Assembly: GCA_910589415.1 (NCBI GenBank)
Contig: OU342633.1
Span: 14,980,858 to 15,044,857, forward strand
Origin: Malachius bipustulatus
Taxonomy: Eukaryota; Arthropoda; Insecta; Coleoptera; Melyridae
Reading direction: 5' to 3'
DNA length: 64,000 nt
The translations under genes and the position numbers were made by a program. This document shows, piece by piece, positions 53,001 to 62,000 of this stretch. The notes under the pieces were generated by a model, which saw only the letters and a program-made list of their open reading frames with translations, had not been told where the DNA came from and searched no databases. Each line of letters starts with the position of its first letter. The first letter of the stretch is position 1.

Positions 53001-56000
53001 CGTCATTTGCACGGACTCCCTGTCGGCTATAAAAGTCATAACCTCTGACGACAACATGAACCCCCTAAACAGAACAATAATACGAGAACTAAATAATATT
53101 AATAAAAAATACTAACAAAACTGCAATCATTGCCTGGGCACCATCCCACATAGGCATACAGGGAAACGAACTTGCAGACAAGAAAGCTAAAGAAGCCGCC
53201 TCCAACAGCACCCACCCTATACAAGCCTCCAACTTGACTACGACTTAAAAGCCCACTTCACAAACGAGTGTCAAATTATATGGCAAGAGTACTGGTCAAG
53301 ACAATTCAATAAATTAAACAAAATAGAACCTACGAAACAGCCCACCCCCACTACCCCCCATGACGAGAACCGAACAAGCCAAATTCAGACGACTCAGAAT
53401 AGGCCACACTCGCTTGACACACGCTCATTTAATGGTCAGAGAACCACCACCTACATGCGATATTTTCGAAGTCCAAATAACAATAGAACACACCAACTCG
53501 ACAACAATCTAGCGAACATATTGGCCATATAAGCCCCAACAAAACCGAAAAACTGCTCAACTTTCTGAAGCAGGCGAATCTTTATGAAAGAATATAGTTA
53601 GTGTAGGCTAAAGTGTGTAGTATAAAGTGTGCGCATAAAGTACAAATAGTACAATATTAATATCATAGATAAATACTTAACGTATAAAATACTTAAGTAC
53701 GTAGTACATTATTAGGTGGCAATGCGGCCTTGATGTCGAGGCACATTTCTAGCAAATAAAAAAAAATATCTTAGATATAAGACAGTTTCTTGCCAAAGAG
53801 TAATTTACATATTAAATTTATACACTTACCTCAAAGTGAATTTCCCTCCAGTTAGGATCTTCATAATCCAGAAGTGATGCATTTATAATTTGTATGTTAA
53901 AAAGACTTTTTTGATAACCAGCATTTGGAATTATTCTAAAAGCGTTTTTGATTCCTATAGAATTTATGTCATTGAATATTAAATCATAGCGTGCATTGTT
54001 TCCCTGTAAATAAATACAATATTATAATATATTATTACAAAAACACCTTATAGATTTTCTATATTTGAATATTTAAACTTCTGATAACATTATCTAAAAA
54101 CTATAAACCAAAAAAATGGATCCCATTTTTATCTTGTAGCCGGCGGCTGTGAAAATGCGTTTGTCCTACGCATTTTCCTACCTTTTAAATGAACTCAACG
54201 TTTAACTTAAATTTTTACGTCAAACGGCAAACTCGCTTTTAGCTACGTTATCTGGGATGCCACAAACTTTTTGTTATTTTATACTTTGAAGAGTTCTAAA
54301 AAGTTCTAATGGTAATTAAGGCTTACCTCGTCTATGTCGTTGACTTCAATATCAACAGGTAATGTAACTATATGAGGTGCACCTTCATCGATAGTTTCAT
54401 TGACGTATTTCTTACTCGTACCCTCTGGATGTATTGTTGTTTCCTTTGCAGTTATTATTGGCCAGTTATCATCTATATCTCGTATAATAAATAAGACTGC
54501 TTGTTCTACAAAGGATGTTAAATCTTTTGCTTCATATGCTGTTATCTTAAAATTTATTTGATCATTCTCTAGAACGTCTCTGTCAATATTTGTAACGGTA
54601 AGTTTTCCACTTTCAGTATCAATTTGTATGGGATGATCTGAAATTGAACGCTGTATGATTAACTTTTTCTATAGGTACGCTTGAATTGATATGCTTCTTT
54701 GAAATTGTTCAATTATTGAAGGAAGCCAATGAGACAGTCTTCATTCCATCATTTATAAATTACACAATTTATGTACCTACCTATTTGCTATAGTTAGGGT
54801 AGATGACCCTAACTCTCTTAAGGCAAAATGTAACTTTAGACAAGTTTTAGGTTCGTTTAAAATAATTTTATCAAGACAAATTGTCAAGGACTAAAAAGAA
54901 CACACCTTTGAGGTCGTTTATAAATAAAATTATGCTCTCGGTCAAACTTTTATTCCCATGGTTACACTTGATGTCAATAAAGCGTAACTATGGTAACGAA
55001 AAATAGCAATACCCAAGTCGAAATGCGACGTTTCGGTTTGAAAATAATAATCTGGGTATAATTTGACAGTAGTTTACCAAAATTATTCCAACTTAGGGGC
55101 TTAGAATCCTTGGATTTCCAAAATTCGCATGTTATTGTATTTAAAACGAAGTCAGTAATCCTGACGAGCCTACAAAAATTGGGGGGTGATTGAAAAAAAA
55201 AACAGTAGGTGATGGTTAAAGGCGTAAATGTGTATTGAGGGTGCAGCCGCAAAGTCTTAGGGGCATATTCGAAATTTCTCAGTGTAGTATTATTAGAATT
55301 TCTCAAATAGAACGTAATTTCATGCTGAAAAGACCTTAAGGTGGGTTCTTTTTTACTTCTTGGCAACGCTGGTTTTTAAAGACAGTTTATTTGTAATTTG
55401 AAAAAAAAAACAGTAGGGGATGGTTAATTGGGGGTTGAAAGGCGTAAATGTGTATTAAGGGTGCAGCCGTAAAGCCTTAGGGGTAAAAAAAGTAAAAAGG
55501 TGTTTACTTTCGACTCCAGTAAGTTTATAGTTTATTTCAGCGTTAATTTCCAGATCGCCATCCTTTGCTGAGATTTGAAAAATCTAAAAAAAAAATAATG
55601 CTTAAAAAAATATATTCTTACCTCTAACTTGGTACTGTTGGTAGAATCTCTTCATATTAAGGATAAATAAAACGTTAGGTGCGGTCGCACAAACATAATA
55701 ATTAAAATTCTGTCAGATAATCACCGACTTTAAAACGCCCTGTATTATCAAAATATTGATCTGATATTGTTGAAAATAAATCCCTTTTAGGGAATGTCCC
55801 TATTAGAAGAGTTAATTACCGGAATACTTTTAATTACGTTTGTGCAGCCGACCCTAAGGTTTTAAAATCCACCAACAATATACTTTATATACAATATACT
55901 GCTCATTTTATCTGAAGACATTGAAATATATCAAAAATTACGCACGGGTCAAAAAACGTAAGAAATTAAAATTGTTCGTCTGGAAGGGGGACATCCAATT

Positions 56001-59000
56001 ATACTAAACTCGACCAACCTACCCCCTTTACTTGAGGCTGAGGGGCTGCATCTTTAATATCTTAAATGAGAACCCACATTTTTTATTGCAGATTCGGATT
56101 TTACGGCTGAAAATACGTGGGAAATTGGTTCACCATCTGGCCACCATGCAGGTGGGGGAGAACGAATTTGAAAATTTACTTAGGAATCTGTATTTTTTAT
56201 TGTAAATTCATATTCATGATAGGCGGCGCTGTAGTCGACGGAATTATTACGTTTTATCGATTCATTTCAATACCGAAATTTAACCAAAACGATCTATGAA
56301 TCGAGGAAATACTGTTTTAAGCCATAAAATCCGACTGAAAAAAAAGAGATTTCCTAACGAAAATTTGCAATCCCCCCTCTTCACGACACACCTATATGGA
56401 GGGGGAGGGGGAACAACTTGCTGCCCCCACCATTCTGGGGGGAGGGGGCCACTTTTTTTGATCCGATGCGTAGTTTTGGATATATTTCAATGTCTTCAGG
56501 AAAAAATGAGCACCCTGTATTATATAGTAAAAAGAAGGATATTGTTACGGGTCTCGCAATAAATAAATCACCACCAAAAAGTCTTACAAATTACTTTATT
56601 CACTAATCCAAATTATAACCTCTAATTATTATTCTTCTAAATAATCAAAACACAAACAGCTGACTACAACACTACTACTTGCACCTTGCACTTGTCTATT
56701 CTTTCTATCTGTCACTACTGGCTCCCTTACTTCACACTTCACTTCTGCTCTGTCTATACTTCAGTCTTCACTGTTTCACGTTCAGGATACTACTACTTTT
56801 CACGCAACCGCAGGCTGTCCTTATATAGTCCCCCGACACATCAGTAGTCACGTTCTACTCCGTTTCTAGCAGGTACATTCTCGAACGTCGCACCGGCGCA
56901 CTGACCGTCGATTCGTGGATTCTGGAAATGTCAGATTGTTCGGCGATCCCACTCCAGAAATCCATAGAACTAACGTCTGTCTGTCGATGTGTCACATGAC
57001 ATGTGACTGGAACTGTCGCGAACATGTCATTGACTGACTCAGTATAAAAAAAAGAGAATGTAAACAAACAAGCAAATCGGGGTCTAGAATGTTAAAGGTT
57101 AAAGAAGCAATTACTAGAATTTTTCCAGAGCGGTGTTCGTTATACTGCCCCCTTTCTATTTTCGAGCGTCCCGCTCGAACGGACTTATTCGCTGTCTCCA
57201 CAGTAGGGTGCCAGACGATTCAGGTGGACTACCTTCATCTTGCACTTGGGGGCTCCGCTCCGCTGTATCCTATACACCACGTCGTTTATCCTTTTAATAA
57301 TTGTGTAAGGCCCTTCCCAGGATGGCATAAACTTAGGCGACAAACCCTTCTTCCTAGTTGGATTATAAAACCACACTTTGTCTCCTTCTGTGAAGCCGCC
57401 GGAGTTTGCCTTCAAGTCGTACCTCGCCTTCATTCGGTCGCTGGCCAACTTGATCTTCCTCCTGACTAGGGAATGCACTTCTGCCATGGAGTTTCTTAAT
57501 TCGTCGACATAGTTTCTGATCTCCGATGGTGGACTGCTTGGTGAACCGTATACCAAATCACAGGGTAGCCGAATCTCTTTGCCGAATACAACCTTGGCCG
57601 GTGTCTGCCCTGTAGTCTCATGGATGGCTGCCCTGTACGACATCAGCAACAAAGGCAGGTACTGGTCCCAGTCTCTCTGATTGTTGCTCACCACCTTCGA
57701 CAGATGTTCCTCCATTGTTCGATTAAACCGTTCTACCATACCGTCAGATTGCGGATGGAGAGGTGTAGTCCTTGTCTTGTTTATCCCGAGCAGTTTACAC
57801 ATTTCTGCGAAAACTTGGGATTCAAAGTTTCGTCCTTGATCGGAATGCAACTCTAAAGGTACGCCAAATCTGCTAATTAAATTATCCACCAAGACTCTCG
57901 CAACTGTAGCAGCTTCTTGGTTCGGTATGGCGTATGCTTCAGGCCACTTGCTGAAATAATCCATGGCAACCAGGATAAAGCGGTTACCGCTGTCACTGAT
58001 TGGAAAAGGACCTGCTACGTCTATGGCTATCCTCTCGAATGGGGTTCCGACGTTGTACTGCTTCATAGCGCCTGTCAGTCTTCTGCTTGGGCCCTTGCTT
58101 GCAGCACATTTCTCGCACTTACGGCACCAGGCTTCGACATCGTCCTTGCAGTTCACCCAGTAGAACCTCTCTCGAACTTTCGCTAGTGTTTTGTTTACTC
58201 CGAAGTGAGCTCCTGACGTACCCCCATGGATTACTTCGAGAATCTTCGGAAATTTACTCCTTGGAACCACCAGCTGCATGACGATCTTCTTTCCGTCGGC
58301 ACTCTCCCAGGCTCTCTTCAGCAGACCATTTTCGATTTGCAGGGACTCCCATTGTGACCATAGAGCTTTATATTCTGGGCTACGTGGAGAAACCTCTGCC
58401 CACGTTGGTCTCGGTCCATTCTCTTCTTTACGTTTTAAAATGTCTCCGATGTCCTCGTCTTTTTCTTGCTCTTTCCTGCATGCTTCTATCGTCCATCCTG
58501 TATCTGCATTGATCACGATCCTTCGAACGCACTCTTCCTTCTGGCTATCCTCAATCCGCTCACAATGTGAGCATTTCACGCATGGCCTCCTTGATAGTGC
58601 ATCAGCGTTCTGGTGTAATCTGCCTGCACGATGTTTTATTTTGAAGTTGAACTGCTGTAGTCGTTCTATCCACCTAGCAGTCTGACCCTCTACATTCTTC
58701 ATTTTCATCAGCCAGGTGAGCGCGCCGTGATCTGTTCTGATCAGGAATTCCTTCCCATGCAGATAATTTTTAAAATGCTCTACCGATTTGATAATAGCGA
58801 GTAATTCTTTCCTGGTGGTACAGTAGTTCCTCTCAGGCTTTGTCAAGGTCTTGCTGTAGTACTCGATGACTCGCTCTTCTCCCTCTTGGACTTGCGATAA
58901 AACAGCACCTATCCCGATATTACTTGCGTCAGTATCAAGTACGTACTTTCCTTCTCTTTGAGGATATGACGGGATCGGACTAGAAATCAAAGCCTTTTTC

Positions 59001-62000
59001 AGTCTTCGGAAAGCGTCTTCACACTTGGCATCCCAGATGAAAGGCGTCTTCAATTCGGTGAGCTTATGGAGCGGAGCTGCTACATCTGCAAATTTCTTGA
59101 CAAATCTTCGGTAGTATGTACAAAGACCAAGGAAACTTCGGACTTCGTGTCTGTCTTTAGGAGTCGGCCAATCACGAATCGATTCTACTTTGCTGTCGCT
59201 GGTCTGGATTCCTTCGGAAGTTACGGTATGTCCCAAAAACTCGACCTTCTTTTTAAATAGCGAACATTTCTCTGGATTCAGCTTCAGGTTGGCAGTTCTG
59301 AATCGATCGAAAATTTCCTGAAGGTTGTCGATGTGGTTTTGGAAAGTGGAACCCATAACCATGACATCGTCCAGGTATACCAGGCATGTTTTCCAGGTCA
59401 GCCCTCGGAGTACCATCTCCATCAGTCTTTCAAAGGTGGCTGGCGCGTTGCAAAGACCAAATGGCATAACCTTGAAATTGTACAGACCCGTGCCAGTAGA
59501 AAACGCAGTTTTCTCTTTGTCATTTGGGTGCATGCCAACCTGCCAGTAACCGCTCTTCAGGTCCAAGGTTGAGAACCAGGTTGAGCCAGACAAGGTACAT
59601 AAAATGTCGTCGATTCTTGGTAGCGGGTAGCTGTCCTTCTTCGTAACATCGTTCAGCTTCCTATAATCGACGCAAAACCTCGTTGTTCCATCCTTCTTGG
59701 TTACTAATACGACTGGCGATGACCACGGGCTGTTAGATTCCTCAATAACTCCGTCTTTCAACATCTGGTCCAGCCTGGTTGATACCTCTTCTTGTTTCGC
59801 AATCGGCAGTCTTCTTGGGGCTTGTCTTATTGGTTGGGTGTCGCCTGTATTTATTCGGTGTTGCACAATGTCCGTTCTGCCTAACTTCATGTTCCCTGTT
59901 GCGAAAACGTCTTGGTTCTTCTTCAAAAATTCTCTCGCCAAACTTGTCTCGTCTTTTGACAGTTCCTCAAAATCGACTTCCGGTAGGACAAGCTTCATCT
60001 TTCTTGTATCTGCCTTCTCCTTGCCCTCCATCTTCTCGCAACAGCTGATCTTCTTGACTGGTACGCAAATTCCAAGTATGTCGCCTTCCTTGATCCTTGA
60101 GCTACCAGAAAACACATTTGCAACACGTACAGGAATCTCTCGGCCAGTGTTGACTAACGTCTTGGCTATTATCAGGTTCTTATTACTGTCTGGGGATGGC
60201 TCGACTAACCCAACGCAGCTTCCAAGATCTGCTTCCAGTCTGGCCGGGACTATCTGCTCGCTGAACCCTCGGATGGTGATCGTTGAACTCGCAATGAGTC
60301 TCGTCATTACCTTCTGTGATTTTCTAGAGCTCAGTACCAAGTCTTCTTCACCCAATCTCAGGATACCTTGTTTCGGATCAATCCGCAGTCCATGCTGTTG
60401 AATGATGTCAAGTCCCAGAATAAACTCGTCTTCAATCTCGGCTACCACAACCGTATGACGCAGTTCCAGGGCTCCAAGCTGGATTCGGCCATCTACTTCG
60501 CCGATGATATCTGCGATTTCACCTGTCGCTGTCTTCAACTGGACCCGTCTCGATGGATGACGAATTACAGCAGGACTGACGATGTCCTTTCTTACTAATG
60601 AGATCGATGATCCGGTGTCGAGTACCATGGCAACAGATTTCCCATTTATCTGCCCTTCAACAGCTAGGCTGTCTATGTGGCGTTGGAGTGTTCGGATGGA
60701 AACGATCTTGGGGGACTTGTTGTTGTCAGCCAGCATTCGCCCCTTCACACTGGCTGAAGTTAGTTTTCCTGCCGTCGACGGGGAGCTTCCCGTTCTCGAG
60801 AGACACTTCTCTCTCTGCTCCCGCTCCTGTCCCTGCTTGGTCTTCGTTCCAGGGATCCACCACGTCTCGGAGTCTCACTAACTTTACAGTCACGTATAAA
60901 ATGTGAACTGGATCCGCAACGGTAGCACTGCTTCCTGGTTTCGTCCCTCCTTGGAGTCCAACCTCTTTTCCCATCATTCAACTGCTCAGAGATCTTATCC
61001 ATCATCTTATTTAACTTTTCCAATATGGTAGTCACATTCTCTTCTTTATCTTCATTAATTGTCACTGCTCGTACCTTGGAGAAGTTCCTACCATTGGACG
61101 CCTTTATTGCTGCGTCTATCTCAAGCGCTCTAACTAACGCTTCGCTGGACTTTGTCAAATGTGACATGCGCAGGATCTTCTGTATTTCAGTGTCTCGTAT
61201 CCCGTTGACAAATGTTTGCGAGGCTAGTTGTTCCTTGAAGTTCTGCGGCGAGTCTGGGTAGGCTTGATGGACAATCCTGTTGACATCAGCTTCGAACTCC
61301 TGTAGCGACTCATTCGGCTTCTGCACTCTGCTCATTAACTGATTTTGGAACACCTGCTCCATATGGCGATTACCGAACCGAAGTTCTAATGCTGCACTCA
61401 ATTGGTTGTAATTCGAGTGCAGTTCTACCGGCAGTGTTTGCAGCATGTCCACAGCTTGCCCTCGAAGAGCAAGAACCAGTGCCGTTGCCTTCTCTGTGTC
61501 GTTCCACCCGTTGGCCATGCATGCAGCCTGAAACTGCATCTTGTACGCAGTCCAAGGAGTTGTTCCGTCGTACGCTGGTGGTTTCACTTTCGCGCCAAAA
61601 CTGCTAGTCGGTACGGCACACGGAGGATGCTTCACCTCAGAACTTTCGAGAGTTCTGAGTTTATTCTCGATCTCCTCTACCAGCAGTTTCGTTTTCCGTT
61701 CTACTCGATTTTCTACCAATTTCACTTCATCGCGAACACCACCGACTTCATCGCGAACACTGTCAATGTCTTGTTTCACTTTGTTTAGTTCACAAACATA
61801 ATCGTCTCTTTGCTGCAGAATAACTTTTAGCAGCTTCTCTTCTGTGTCTTCAAGCTTCTTAACGATGTTCTTCTGCTCTTCCTGGCCGTCTTCAAGCTTC
61901 TTCATGATGTTCTTCTGCTCTTCCTGGCCGTCTTCAAGCTTCTTCATGATGTTCTTCTGCTCTTCCTGGCCGTCTTCAAGCTTCTTCATGATGTTCTTCT

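Noticed and set aside
57089..61801. Many plus-strand ORFs of 60-234 codons opposite gypsy-2
   Set aside because: They are antisense shadows of the gag and pol genes and lack any family features.
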